From: Roseomonas alba
Lineage (GTDB): Bacteria > Pseudomonadota > Alphaproteobacteria > Acetobacterales > Acetobacteraceae
Direction of reading: 5' to 3'
Length of the DNA stretch: 64,000 bases
NCBI RefSeq assembly: GCF_019430885.1
Contig: NZ_JAHYBZ010000007.1
Coordinates: 124,001-188,000, forward strand
Part shown: positions 10,306 to 18,460 of the stretch, piece by piece
Layout: every line of letters begins with the position of its first letter
How positions within the stretch are numbered: the stretch's first letter is position 1
Program-made: the position numbers and the translations under genes
Notes under the pieces: generated by a model
The model's input: only the letters and a program-made list of their open reading frames with translations
Databases searched by the model: none
What the model was told of the DNA's origin: nothing

Positions 10306-10453
10306 GTCAGAGCCCGCTTCAGAACGCGCCATGCGGCGCATGCCCAATGCCGGCACCGGCCGGCACCCCCGGTCGGCCACCCAGCGACAGTATCCCGGAT
10401 GGGTGACCGGGTGGGGCGCGGGCCGGTTCCGGTCTTCTCAATTGGGCTCTCAG
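10306..10453. repeat. Long-hairpin repeat, family 3, copy A
   Basis: About 148 bases between the methyltransferase gene and the M16 protease gene. Arms CCGGCACCGGCCGGCACC..CGGCCACCCA and TGGGTGACCGGGTGGGGC..GGGCCGGTTCCGG fold around the loop GCGACAGTATCCCGGA. The outer ends AGAGCCC (left) and GGGCTCT (right) also pair. The right end overlaps the stop codon of the M16 gene (TCA at 10450-10452 on this strand). It matches a second copy at 47459-47599 in arms, loop (CAGTATCC) and the terminal GGCTCTCAG. Confidence 0.75.
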
Positions 10454-11715
10454 GCTGCCAGCCGCTCCATGATCATGTCGACGGCGGGCACGTGCTCGGC
10501 CGGCCCCATCGTCGCCAGCGTCGGCGCCGCGCGGAACATGTGCGCCGCAGCCTGCTGCACCTGCTCCACCGTGACGGCGGCGATCTTCGCCTTGGTCTCC
10601 TCGACCGGGATGACCCGGCCGAAGACCTGCAGCTGCCGGGCGAGCTGCTCGCAGCGGCTGCCGGTGCTTTCCAGCGACATCAGCAGCGAGGCACGGAGCT
10701 GCGCCTTGGCGCGGGCCAGCTCATCCTCGGTGACGTTGTGCTGGACGGCGCGCAGCGCCTCGATCGTCACGGGCATCAGCTCGGCGGCTTCCTTCTCGCC
10801 CGTGCCGGCGTAGATCTGGAACAGGCCGCCATCGCGGAAGGGCGAGGCAAAGGAATAGATCGAATAGACCAGCCCGCGCTTCTCCCGGATTTCCTGGAAC
10901 AGGCGGGAGGACATGCCGCCGCCGAGCAGCGTCGAGAGAAGCTGCGTCGGGTAGTGCAGCGGATCGCCGTGCTGGACCGAGGGAAAGCCGAGCACGATGT
11001 GCACTTGGTCGAGGTCGCGGGTCTCGCGGAACTCGCCCCCGGCGTAGCGGGCGGCCTCGGCGGTCGCGACGCCGGTCTGCGGCAGGTCGGCGAAGTGGGT
11101 CTTCACCAGATCGAGCAACGCGTCGTGCTCCAGCGCGCCGGCTGCGGCGACGACCATCTGGCCCGGGCCGTAATGGCTGCGCATGTAGCCGGTCAGCGCA
11201 TCGCGGCTCATCGCCTTGATGGTGTCCTCGGTGCCGAGGACGGGGCGGCCCATTGCCTGCTGGGGAAAGGCCGTCTCCTGGAAATGGTCGAAGACGATGT
11301 CGTCGGGCGTGTCGTTGGCCTGGCCGATCTCCTGCAGGATCACGCCGCGCTCGCGCTCGATCTCCTCGGGCGCGAAGGTGGAATGGGTCAGGATATCGCC
11401 GATGATGTCGACGGCGAGGCCCGTGTCCTCCTTCAGCACCTTGGCGTAGAAGGCGGTCTGTTCGCGCGCGGTGTAGGCGTTGAGATGGCCTCCGACATTC
11501 TCGATCTCGCGCGAGATGGCGGCCGCGTCGCGGCGTGCCGTCCCCTTGAAGGCCATGTGTTCGAGGAAGTGGGAGACGCCGTTGACCTCCGGCGCCTCGT
11601 GCCGCGTGCCGACGCCGACATAGGCGCCGACCGAGACGGTCTCTACGCGCGGCATGGTCTCGGAAACGACGGTCAGGCCATTGGGCAGGCGGGTGACGCG
11701 GACGGCATCGGTCAT
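10450..11715 (-). CDS. M16 family zinc metalloprotease (mitochondrial processing peptidase-like)
   Basis: 421 residues with the inverted zinc motif HFLEH at 49-53 (context GVSHFLEHMAFKGT) and the third ligand Glu near 129 (RGVILQEIGQ). A second half reads GGGMSSRLFQEIREKRGLVYSIYSF, the second-domain signature of M16B peptidases. The family cleaves small peptides and presequence-like substrates, and bacterial members are close to mitochondrial MPP beta. It is encoded 18 bases downstream of thrC in the same direction. The thrC-M16 arrangement recurs in alphaproteobacteria in my recollection. Its stop codon lies inside the end of a family 3 repeat. Confidence 0.95.
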   Translation of the reverse strand: MTDAVRVTRLPNGLTVVSETMPRVETVSVGAYVGVGTRHEAPEVNGVSHFLEHMAFKGTARRDAAAISREIENVGGHLNAYTAREQTAFYAKVLKEDTGLAVDIIGDILTHSTFAPEEIERERGVILQEIGQANDTPDDIVFDHFQETAFPQQAMGRPVLGTEDTIKAMSRDALTGYMRSHYGPGQMVVAAAGALEHDALLDLVKTHFADLPQTGVATAEAARYAGGEFRETRDLDQVHIVLGFPSVQHGDPLHYPTQLLSTLLGGGMSSRLFQEIREKRGLVYSIYSFASPFRDGGLFQIYAGTGEKEAAELMPVTIEALRAVQHNVTEDELARAKAQLRASLLMSLESTGSRCEQLARQLQVFGRVIPVEETKAKIAAVTVEQVQQAAAHMFRAAPTLATMGPAEHVPAVDMIMERLAA

Positions 11716-11733
11716 GTGGGGTGGGGGCTTCCC

Positions 11734-13131
11734 TCAGGCGGCGTTGCGGCGGGCATGGGCGCGGACGGCGGCCTCGATGGCGCCGAGATCGTTCGGCATC
11801 ACGCCGAAGCGCTCCTCGCGGTCATATAGGTCGGCGAGACGCGCTGGCAGAGGGGGGCGGATGCCGGTCGCGCGTTCCACCGCATCCGGGAACTTGGCGG
11901 GATGGGCCGTGGCGGCGACGATGACCGGGATGGCGGCGTCGGCCGGCGCCAGGGCCCGGGCGGCGGCGGTGCCGACCGCGGTATGTGGATCGGCCAGGTA
12001 TCCGGCCGTGGTCCAGAGGCGGCGGATCTCGGCGAGCGTGCCCTCATCGTCCAGGGTGAAGCCGGTGAACAACGCCGCGGCCTGCTTCCAGGCAGCGTCG
12101 GGCACCGGCATGCGGCCCTCGGCGCGGAAGCGGGTCATGGTCTCGGCGGTGGCCGCCGCGTCGCGGCCCAGCAGCTCGAACAGCAGGCGTTCGAAATTGC
12201 TGCTGACCTGGATGTCCATGGACGGCGACAGCGAGGGCTCGACCGGCAGGGCCGACATGTCGTTGGACGCCAGGAAGCGGGCCAGGATGTCGTTGCGGTT
12301 GGACCCGATGATGAAGTGGCTGATGGGCAGGCCCATGCGCCGCGCCACCCAGGCCGCCAGGACGTTGCCGAAATTGCCCGTGGGGACGCTGACCGCGACC
12401 TCCCGGTCCGGCGCACCCAGCGCGAGCGCGGCCGCGACGTAATAGGGCACCTGCGCGGCGATGCGCGCCCAGTTGATCGAGTTCACCGCCGAGAGGTGCA
12501 TCTCAGCCCGGAAGGGCGCGTCGTTGAACATCGCCTTCACCAGGTCCTGGCAGGCGTCGAAATCGCCCTGGACGGCGATGTTCTTCACGTTCGGCGCCAG
12601 CACCGTGGTCATCTGGCGGCGCTGCACCTCGCTGGTGCGGTTCTCCGGGTGCAGGATGACGATGTCGACGGCCGCGCGATCGCGGCACGCCTCGATGGCC
12701 GCCGAACCGGTGTCGCCCGAGGTCGCGCCAACGATCGTCACCCTCTCCCCGCGCCTTTCCAGCACATGGTCGAACATCCGCCCCAGCACCTGCAGGGCCA
12801 TGTCCTTGAAAGCCAGCGTCGGCCCATGGAACAGCTCCAGCGCGAAGGTCCGGTGGTCGAGCTGCACCAGCGGCACCACCGCCGGATGACCGAAGCCGGC
12901 ATAGGCATCCTCGCAGATCGCCTGGAGCGGCAGGTCGCCGGCGCCGAACAGCGACAGGATGCGCGCGGCGAGCGCCGGATAGGGCAGTCCGCGCAATGCG
13001 CGCCATTCGGCCGTCGTCAGTGTCGGCCAGGTCTCCGGGACGAAGAGGCCGCCATCCTCGGCAAGGCCCGCCAGCAGGACGGCTTCGAAATTGCGCGGCG
13101 CCGCCTGGCCGCGAGTGGAGACATAGCGCAT
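11734..13131 (-). CDS. thrC: Threonine synthase
   Basis: 465 residues, the long proteobacterial/fungal type of PLP enzyme converting O-phosphohomoserine to threonine. The PLP-binding lysine is K109 in ELFHGPTLAFKDMALQ. The glycine-rich phosphate loop is ATSGDTGSAAIEA, and SVPTGNFGNVLAAWVA follows. The N-terminal MRYVSTRGQAAPRNFEAVLLAGLAEDGGL is typical of the family, which supports the start at 13131. It is the first gene of a probable two-gene operon with the M16 protease and is divergent from the RTX-like gene at 13414. Confidence 0.96.
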   Translation of the reverse strand: MRYVSTRGQAAPRNFEAVLLAGLAEDGGLFVPETWPTLTTAEWRALRGLPYPALAARILSLFGAGDLPLQAICEDAYAGFGHPAVVPLVQLDHRTFALELFHGPTLAFKDMALQVLGRMFDHVLERRGERVTIVGATSGDTGSAAIEACRDRAAVDIVILHPENRTSEVQRRQMTTVLAPNVKNIAVQGDFDACQDLVKAMFNDAPFRAEMHLSAVNSINWARIAAQVPYYVAAALALGAPDREVAVSVPTGNFGNVLAAWVARRMGLPISHFIIGSNRNDILARFLASNDMSALPVEPSLSPSMDIQVSSNFERLLFELLGRDAAATAETMTRFRAEGRMPVPDAAWKQAAALFTGFTLDDEGTLAEIRRLWTTAGYLADPHTAVGTAAARALAPADAAIPVIVAATAHPAKFPDAVERATGIRPPLPARLADLYDREERFGVMPNDLGAIEAAVRAHARRNAA

Positions 13132-13413
13132 GGGGCGGTCTTTACCGGGTCAGGGGCAAGGCGGCGAGGGGCGTTGTTGGCATTGGCCAGCCCACCTCGT
13201 CCGGCATCGCCAGCCAGGCGGGGTTGCCCGCCGACACCTACATCACCGGTTTATTAACATGCCGGTCTATTCATTTCGACCCCGACACGCATCGCGGGAT
13301 AGCCTTCACCTGCCCGCCACACGGCGCATCGCACCCGCCTCGGCGGCGCCGCACGGACGACTCACGGGCCAGGTCGGTAAGCGCCTGACCGCATCATCTG
13401 GGAGGATTCGAAC

Positions 13414-14238
13414 ATGCCGCGTTTCACCTTGACCAACCGGAGCGACAACTTCGATTCCCGGGATGAACCCGACTGGGGCGATTTCAGCCGCGTCTCCGGC
13501 GGCAATGGCAGCGACACCATCCGCATCGATGGCGACCACAACGTCCTGGACGGCGGGAATGGCGAGGACGTCCTGTATGCCTGCGGCGACTTCAACCTCC
13601 TGCTGGGCGGCAACGGCAAGGATTCGCTGCGCGTGGTGGGCGACGACAACCGGCTCTATGGCGGCAATGGCGTGGATGTCCTTGTCGCGGTCGGCGAAGG
13701 CAATCTGCTGGATGGCGGCAACGGCGCGGATCGGCTGACCAGTGTGAGCCATGGCGGCTTCTACGAGATCGGCGAAGGCAATGTCCTGACGGGCGGGCAA
13801 GCCTTCGACAGCTTCGTCCTGAACAACCGCAGCGACCTGCGCGTGGTCAATGACGAGTCCGGCAGCCCGCATCTGCCCTGGCTACCCCCACCCGCGGGCG
13901 CAGGCGTGGTGAGCGAAGGCGACATCATCGTCGGCGTGATGGACGAGATCACCGATTACACGGCCGGGGAACGCCTGCGCATCGGCGCGACGCGGGAAGC
14001 GGATGCGCCCGTCGGCCTGGATGATTTCGCGCCCCATCACCAGCACCTGGAACTGACGGACGGCGAATATGCCTTCATCCGCGGCGACCAGGTCGGCAAT
14101 GGCCGCTTCGAGGTGACCGATGACGGCGGCGACCTGCTGCTGGTCTATGACGCCAACGGCGGGGGCGATGCCCTCTTCCTCCAGGGCGCAGTGGTGCTGC
14201 AGGGGGTCACCGACCCGGAGTCAGTCTTCATCGGCTGA
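13414..14238 (+). CDS. RTX-like (haemolysin-type) calcium-binding repeat protein
   Basis: 274 residues. Residues about 28-105 contain four near-perfect 18-residue tandem repeats plus a partial fifth, each of the form GGNGxDxLxxxGDxNxLx. The first nine residues are a classical RTX nonapeptide; the second nine are a GD.N.L variant. This should fold as a short calcium-loaded beta-roll. A non-repetitive C-terminal half follows, ending in hydrophobic and acidic residues (LLLVYDANGGGDALFLQGAVVL), as in type I secretion substrates. There is no N-terminal signal peptide. GGGAGG precedes the ATG. No type I secretion genes (ABC, HlyD, TolC) are adjacent. The function is unknown; a secreted structural or adhesive protein is an inference. 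Confidence 0.75.
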   Translation: MPRFTLTNRSDNFDSRDEPDWGDFSRVSGGNGSDTIRIDGDHNVLDGGNGEDVLYACGDFNLLLGGNGKDSLRVVGDDNRLYGGNGVDVLVAVGEGNLLDGGNGADRLTSVSHGGFYEIGEGNVLTGGQAFDSFVLNNRSDLRVVNDESGSPHLPWLPPPAGAGVVSEGDIIVGVMDEITDYTAGERLRIGATREADAPVGLDDFAPHHQHLELTDGEYAFIRGDQVGNGRFEVTDDGGDLLLVYDANGGGDALFLQGAVVLQGVTDPESVFIG

Positions 14239-14248
14239 CGCGTCATGC

Positions 14249-14270
14249 GGGCGGGGGCGCTCCCCCGCCC
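14249..14270. terminator. Bidirectional hairpin between convergent genes
   Basis: Perfect 9-base arms GGGCGGGGG and CCCCCGCCC around a CGCT loop. It lies 10 bases after the RTX-like stop and 10 bases after the stop of the convergent XRE gene, so it can serve both. No T-run. Confidence 0.6.
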
Positions 14271-14280
14271 GGCCGGCTCG

Positions 14281-14502
14281 TCAGCCTGGGTCGGGATCTC
14301 CTGGCCGGTATTCCAGCAGGTCGCCAGGCTGGCATTCGAGCGCGGCGCAGAGCCTGTCCAGCGTGTCGAAGCGCACGCCCTTCACCTTGCCGGATTTCAG
14401 CAGAGAGAGATTCTGCTCGGTGATGCCGATCCGCGCGGCGAGATCACGCCCGCGGATCTTCCGCCGCGCCATCATCACATCGAGATTCACGAGGATCGGC
14501 AC
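14281..14502 (-). CDS. Small XRE/Cro-CI type helix-turn-helix regulator (YozG-like)
   Basis: 73 residues, a single HTH domain: MPILVNLDVMMARRKIRGRDLAARIGITEQNLSLLKSGKVKGVRFDTLDRLCAALECQPGDLLEY. The pattern (VNLDVMMARRKI, then ITEQNLSLLKSGKVKGVRF) is that of the short HTH regulators typically encoded with DUF2975 membrane proteins. It starts 3 bases after the DUF2975 gene stop, so it is cotranscribed and coupled. A palindrome in the shared promoter (15046-15062) is the obvious candidate autoregulatory site. The signal is unknown. Confidence 0.85.
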   Translation of the reverse strand: MPILVNLDVMMARRKIRGRDLAARIGITEQNLSLLKSGKVKGVRFDTLDRLCAALECQPGDLLEYRPGDPDPG

Positions 14503-14505
14503 GGG

Positions 14506-15018
14506 TCAGACGAAGCCCTGGTTTTCCTCCAGCGCCGCGGCCGCGCCACGCAGCACGGGTCCGAGCGCCATTAACGTGGCGCCGAGCGCGACCAGCAGCA
14601 CGGCATTCGTGGACATGCCGATCTCGATCGCCAGGCGCCCCGGCGCCAGGGTCAGCGCGGCGAGCAGGACAGCCCGCCCGAGCGGCTCGTACAGCCCCAC
14701 GATCAGCACGGACAGGCCGAGCCGATGCAACGCGATGCCGACGCGCGGCGCGACCTCCCCGCGCCCGATCGGGCGCAGGGCCGGCATCAGGGCGAACAGA
14801 CCCCAGCCGAGGCAAAGCGAGGGCAGAAGCGTCGTGGCGATGCCGACGGCGCGCAGCGCCGGCGAGACGGGCCCCAGCACGACACCGTCCCCGAGCAGGG
14901 CAAGCGCGATCAGCCGGTCATCGAACCAGATCACTACCGGCGCGACCACCGCGAAGAGGATCGCGGCCAGGACGGCGATGCCGGCACGGCGGGCGGCGGA
15001 ATGGGCGGGCGATGACAT
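14506..15018 (-). CDS. DUF2975 family four-helix membrane protein
   Basis: 170 residues with four strongly hydrophobic segments (about 10-32, 50-76, 95-116, 128-152), matching DUF2975 in length and topology. GGAG precedes the ATG by 7 bases. It is the promoter-proximal gene of a two-gene operon with a YozG-like HTH regulator. In such pairs the membrane protein is thought to work with or modulate the small regulator, but the reaction or ligand is not known. Assignment to DUF2975 rests on topology plus this neighbour. Confidence 0.7.
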   Translation of the reverse strand: MSSPAHSAARRAGIAVLAAILFAVVAPVVIWFDDRLIALALLGDGVVLGPVSPALRAVGIATTLLPSLCLGWGLFALMPALRPIGRGEVAPRVGIALHRLGLSVLIVGLYEPLGRAVLLAALTLAPGRLAIEIGMSTNAVLLVALGATLMALGPVLRGAAAALEENQGFV

Positions 15019-15042
15019 CTCGGCACTCCGTTGACAGGCAGA

Positions 15043-15070
15043 AATTTATCGTATCACGATAATAAATCAA
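15043..15070 (-). promoter_or_regulatory. Promoter of the DUF2975/XRE pair with an embedded operator
   Basis: Reading leftwards: -35-like TTGATT (15070-15065), 16-base spacer, -10-like TAAATT (15048-15043), then the DUF2975 ATG at 15018. A perfect palindrome, TTATCGT-ATC-ACGATAA (15046-15062), fills the spacer and touches the -10. This AT-rich patch stands out from the surroundings. A repressor bound there would block RNA polymerase; the cotranscribed HTH protein is the natural candidate. Confidence 0.55.
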
Positions 15071-15084
15071 CATGAGAATTGAAC

Positions 15085-15633
15085 ATGCGCCTGATCACGC
15101 TGCTCCTTGCCCTGACGGTTCCAGCCTGTGCGCCGGTGCCCGCTGCCACCATGCGGGCGCTGCAGACGACGGACCCGGCAACGACCGACCTTGCGGCGTT
15201 GCGGGCTGCCGTGGAGATGCCGGACGCGCTGCGCCCACGACCGGGAACCGCCCGGCTGGTGTTCCAGCTCGGCGGCAGGGAGGGTCGTTTCGGGTTGGAG
15301 GAAGACGAAGCCGCTTCCCGGCTGGCCCGGCAGGATGCGCCGCCGGCCCCGGGCCGCCGCATCCTGGCATTCCGCCTGACATCCGAAGGGCGCGACGCGC
15401 TGGACGCGTTCCGCCGCGCGCCCGGGGCACGCCGCATGACCATCGGCATCGCTGCCGACGCCTGTCGCGCCGGTTCGATCGGCGACGGGCCGCTGATGAT
15501 CGGCACCTGGGTCAGCACGGCGCAGACCGGGCGCTTCGTTGCGCTGACGCAGTTCGATCTGCGCCGGCTGGCTGGCGATGCCGCGATCGCCGCACTGCCA
15601 CCCTGCGTCACGCCGGCGGAAGGGCCGGCGTGA
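15085..15633 (+). CDS. Hypothetical secreted protein or lipoprotein
   Basis: 182 residues, family not recognised. The N-terminus MRLITLLLALTVPACAPVPAATMRAL is a signal peptide; Cys16 after VPA could be a lipobox cysteine, though Pro in it is unusual. The mature part contains ARLVFQLGGREGRFGLEEDEA and MTIGIAADACRAGSIGDGPLMIGTWVSTAQTGRFVALTQFDLRRL, compatible with a small beta-rich periplasmic domain. It is divergent from the DUF2975 operon, so the palindrome at 15046-15062 may also control it. Its start follows only a weak GAGA. Confidence 0.55.
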   Translation: MRLITLLLALTVPACAPVPAATMRALQTTDPATTDLAALRAAVEMPDALRPRPGTARLVFQLGGREGRFGLEEDEAASRLARQDAPPAPGRRILAFRLTSEGRDALDAFRRAPGARRMTIGIAADACRAGSIGDGPLMIGTWVSTAQTGRFVALTQFDLRRLAGDAAIAALPPCVTPAEGPA

Positions 15634-15645
15634 CGGCAGGCGTGC

Positions 15646-17484
15646 TTACGCCGCTTCGCTCTCCGCACGCCGGGCGTGCTTCTTGCGCTCATGCGGGTCG
15701 AGGTAGCGCTTGCGCAGGCGCACGGCCGAGGGCGTGACCTCCACCAGCTCGTCGTCCTCGATGTAGGCGATGGCCTGTTCCAGCGACATGCGCCGGGGCG
15801 GGATCAGCAGCAGCGCCTCATCCTTGCCGGCGGCGCGGATGTTGGTGAGCTTCTTCTCCTTGATCGGATTCACGTCGAGGTCGTTGTCGCGCGAATTCTC
15901 GCCGAGGATCAGGCCGACATAGACCTTGTCGCCCGGGTTCACGAACAGCGTCCCGCGCTCCTGCAGGTAGAACAGCGCGTACTGGATCGCCTCGCCATCG
16001 GCATTGGAGATCAGCGAGCCGTTGCGGCGGCCCTCGATCACGCCGGCCCAGGGCTGATAGCCCAGGAACAGGCGGTTCATCATGCCGGTGCCGCGCGTGT
16101 CGGTCAGGAATTCGCCGTGGTAGCCGATCAGCCCGCGTGAGGGGATGTGGAAGGTCAGGCGAACCTTGCCGCCGCCCGACGGCCGCATGTCCTGCATCTG
16201 GCCCTTGCGCAGCGACATCTTCTCGACGACGACGCCCGAATAGGTCTCGTCCACGTCGATCAGCACTTCCTCGAAGGGCTCTTCCTTCTCGCCGGTCTCG
16301 GCATTCTCGCGCGTCAGGACGCGGGGGCGGCCGATGGTGAGCTCGAAGCCCTCGCGGCGCATCGTCTCGATCAGCACGCCGAGCTGGAGTTCGCCACGGC
16401 CGGCGACCTCGAAGGCGTCGACTTCCTCGGACACCTTCACCTTGATGGCGACGTTGCCCTCGATCTCCTTCATCAGGCGATCGCGGATCTGGCGCGAGGT
16501 GACCTTCTTGCCCTCGCGCCCGCCGAGCGGACCGTCATTGATGCGGAAGGTCATGGCGAGGGTCGGCGGATCGACCGGGATGGCCGGCAGCGGCGCGGTC
16601 ACCTCGGGGGAAGCGATGGTGTCGGGGATGGTCGCGTCCGACAGGCCGGCGATGGCGATGATGTCGCCCGCCTTCACCTCCTCGACCGGCACGCGGTCGA
16701 GGCCCGAGAAGGTCATCAGCTTGGTCAGGCGGCCGGTTTCGACCACCGTGCCGTCCTGGCGCAGCACGCGCACCGGCATGTTGAGCCGCGCCACGCCCTG
16801 CTCGACGCGCCCGGTGAGGATGCGGCCGAGGAAGTTGTCGCTCTCCAGGATCGAGGCGTTCATCGCGAAGGGCGCGTCGAAATCGACCACCGGCGCCGGC
16901 ACATGCGACAGGATCAGGTCGAACATGGCCGAGAGGTCCTTGCGCGGACCGTCCATCGACTCATCGGCCCAGCCCTGGCGGCCGGAGGCGAACAGGGTGT
17001 GGAAGTCGAGCTGCTCGTCGGTCGCGCCGAGGGCGGCGAACAGGTCGAACACCTCGTCATGCACCTCGTGCGGACGGGCGTCCTGGCGGTCCACCTTGTT
17101 GATGACGACGATCGGCTTCAGGCCGCGGGCCAGCGCCTTGGTCAGCACGAACTTGGTCTGCGGCAGCGGGCCTTCGGCCGCGTCGCACAGCACGATGGCG
17201 CCGTCGACCATAGACAGGATGCGCTCGACCTCGCCGCCGAAATCGGCGTGGCCCGGCGTGTCCACGATGTTGATCTTCACGCCCTTCCATTCGACCGCGG
17301 TCGACTTGGCAAGGATGGTGATGCCGCGTTCGCGTTCCAGGTCGTTGCGGTCGAGCGCGCGCTCGGCGACCTGCTGGTTGGCGCGGAAGGCGCCGGCCTG
17401 CTTCAGCAGCTGGTCCACGAGCGTCGTCTTGCCGTGGTCGACGTGGGCAATGATGGCCACGTTGCGGATATGGGCGGCGCTCAT
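15646..17484 (-). CDS. typA: Ribosome-associated translational GTPase BipA/TypA
   Basis: 612 residues. The G domain starts immediately: NVAIIAHVDHGKTTLVDQLL (P-loop), RERGITILAKSTAV (switch I), DTPGHADFGGEVERIL (G3) and NKVDRQDARP (G4). EF-G-like domains II, III and V follow, and then the BipA-specific C-terminal domain (GMMNRLFLGYQPWAGVIEGRRNGSLISNADGEA). BipA acts in 50S assembly and translation under stress or cold. AGGAG lies 7 bases before the ATG at 17484; the frame stays open upstream, but that part is not conserved. It is convergent with the hypothetical lipoprotein gene (12-base gap). Confidence 0.97.
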   Translation of the reverse strand: MSAAHIRNVAIIAHVDHGKTTLVDQLLKQAGAFRANQQVAERALDRNDLERERGITILAKSTAVEWKGVKINIVDTPGHADFGGEVERILSMVDGAIVLCDAAEGPLPQTKFVLTKALARGLKPIVVINKVDRQDARPHEVHDEVFDLFAALGATDEQLDFHTLFASGRQGWADESMDGPRKDLSAMFDLILSHVPAPVVDFDAPFAMNASILESDNFLGRILTGRVEQGVARLNMPVRVLRQDGTVVETGRLTKLMTFSGLDRVPVEEVKAGDIIAIAGLSDATIPDTIASPEVTAPLPAIPVDPPTLAMTFRINDGPLGGREGKKVTSRQIRDRLMKEIEGNVAIKVKVSEEVDAFEVAGRGELQLGVLIETMRREGFELTIGRPRVLTRENAETGEKEEPFEEVLIDVDETYSGVVVEKMSLRKGQMQDMRPSGGGKVRLTFHIPSRGLIGYHGEFLTDTRGTGMMNRLFLGYQPWAGVIEGRRNGSLISNADGEAIQYALFYLQERGTLFVNPGDKVYVGLILGENSRDNDLDVNPIKEKKLTNIRAAGKDEALLLIPPRRMSLEQAIAYIEDDELVEVTPSAVRLRKRYLDPHERKKHARRAESEAA

Positions 17485-17650
17485 CCGCGCTCTCCTGTGT
17501 CTCGGCGCCACACGGCAAACCGCGCCCCGGCCCCGGTACCGGGCTGGTGGCGTGTCCTTCGTCAGCGGATTGTGCGCCGCACACATAGGGGGGCGAGCGT
17601 CGGAATGCGAGGGAAAAAGGGCGGCACCTCCTCTGACGGAGGCGCATGGC

Positions 17651-17682
17651 GGCCCGCGGCCATGGGGATCCGGCCGCGGGCC
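17651..17682 (-). terminator. GC-rich hairpin downstream of the Pro-rich secreted protein gene
   Basis: Perfect 11-base arms GGCCCGCGGCC and GGCCGCGGGCC with a 10-base loop, about 60 bases past the stop at 17741. No T-run. It also lies upstream of typA, so a leader role is possible. Confidence 0.45.
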
Positions 17683-17740
17683 ACCGTGCAACGGGGGCGG
17701 CGCCGGGCGATTGGGGGACGTCGCCGGCGCCGCGATCCCG

Positions 17741-18460
17741 TCACATGCCCAAGCTGCGGGTCATGCTGGCCGCTTCGGCCATCAGGGTCGTGGCGCTGGT
17801 GACATCGCGGCGCCCCAGGGCCACGCGGGCCTGGGCCAGCTTGGCCACGGCGCCATCGCGGATCGGAATGCCCTCGGTGCCGGCGATGGTCGACCGCGTC
17901 AGCATCAGCGTCTCGGCGCGCTCCACCAGCTCGCTGGCGAGCGGTAGGCGGCCTTGCCGGGCGGCCTGTTCCGCCTGGCCCAGCAGCGCGGTCGGGGACC
18001 CGGTCGGCGCGACCGAATCCGCCACGGCCGCGGTGCGGTCGCCGCCGTTCAGGACGTCACCTTGCATCGGCAGCCGGGGATCGACCGAAGCCTGTGGCAT
18101 GACCGGCCGGGCGGGGGCCGGCTGCGTCATGGGTGCGACATAACCGGGGCTGGCCGGGACGACTGTCGGGCGCAACGGGGCCGGCGCGGGGATGCCCGGC
18201 GCATTCGGGGCCATCTGCGGCGTATAGCCGGCGGGGGCGGGCAAGGCGGAGGGGTTCGGCGCGGGGTAGGCCGGCGTGGTTACCGGCCGGGCCGGGATAC
18301 CCGGCGCGTTCGGCGCCATCTGCGCATCATAGCCGGGCGGCGCCGGCAGCGGCGTCGCGACCGGAGCCGAATAGACGGTCCCGCCCTGCATTTGCGCAAG
18401 GGCTGGAGTAGCGGCGAGGCCAAGGCCAAACATGGCGAGGCGAATTGCGTTCTGACGCAT
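17741..18460 (-). CDS. Secreted proline/alanine-rich protein with internal repeats
   Basis: 239 residues, family not recognised. A clean signal peptide (MRQNAIRLAMFGLGLAATPALA) is followed by a Pro-rich region with two copies of a roughly 35-residue unit, each containing QMAPNAPGIPA (about 47-57 and 82-92). The C-terminal 110 residues are Ala-rich and helical (LLGQAEQAARQGRLPLASELVERAETLMLTRS), resembling a TPR-like pair. GAGGAG precedes the ATG. An exported envelope protein is likely; no partner is encoded nearby. Confidence 0.6.
   Translation of the reverse strand: MRQNAIRLAMFGLGLAATPALAQMQGGTVYSAPVATPLPAPPGYDAQMAPNAPGIPARPVTTPAYPAPNPSALPAPAGYTPQMAPNAPGIPAPAPLRPTVVPASPGYVAPMTQPAPARPVMPQASVDPRLPMQGDVLNGGDRTAAVADSVAPTGSPTALLGQAEQAARQGRLPLASELVERAETLMLTRSTIAGTEGIPIRDGAVAKLAQARVALGRRDVTSATTLMAEAASMTRSLGM

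Noticed and set aside
13395-13416. GGATTCGAAC as a tRNA T-arm
   Set aside because: No acceptor or anticodon stem can be built around it; it is the leader of the RTX-like gene.
13500-13760. Tandem DNA repeats in the RTX-like gene as a CRISPR array
   Set aside because: Repeats are in frame, 54 bases apart and translate to RTX units; no spacers and no cas genes.
16147-17802. 551-codon frame antisense to typA
   Set aside because: Same artefact; BipA motifs on the other strand explain the sequence.
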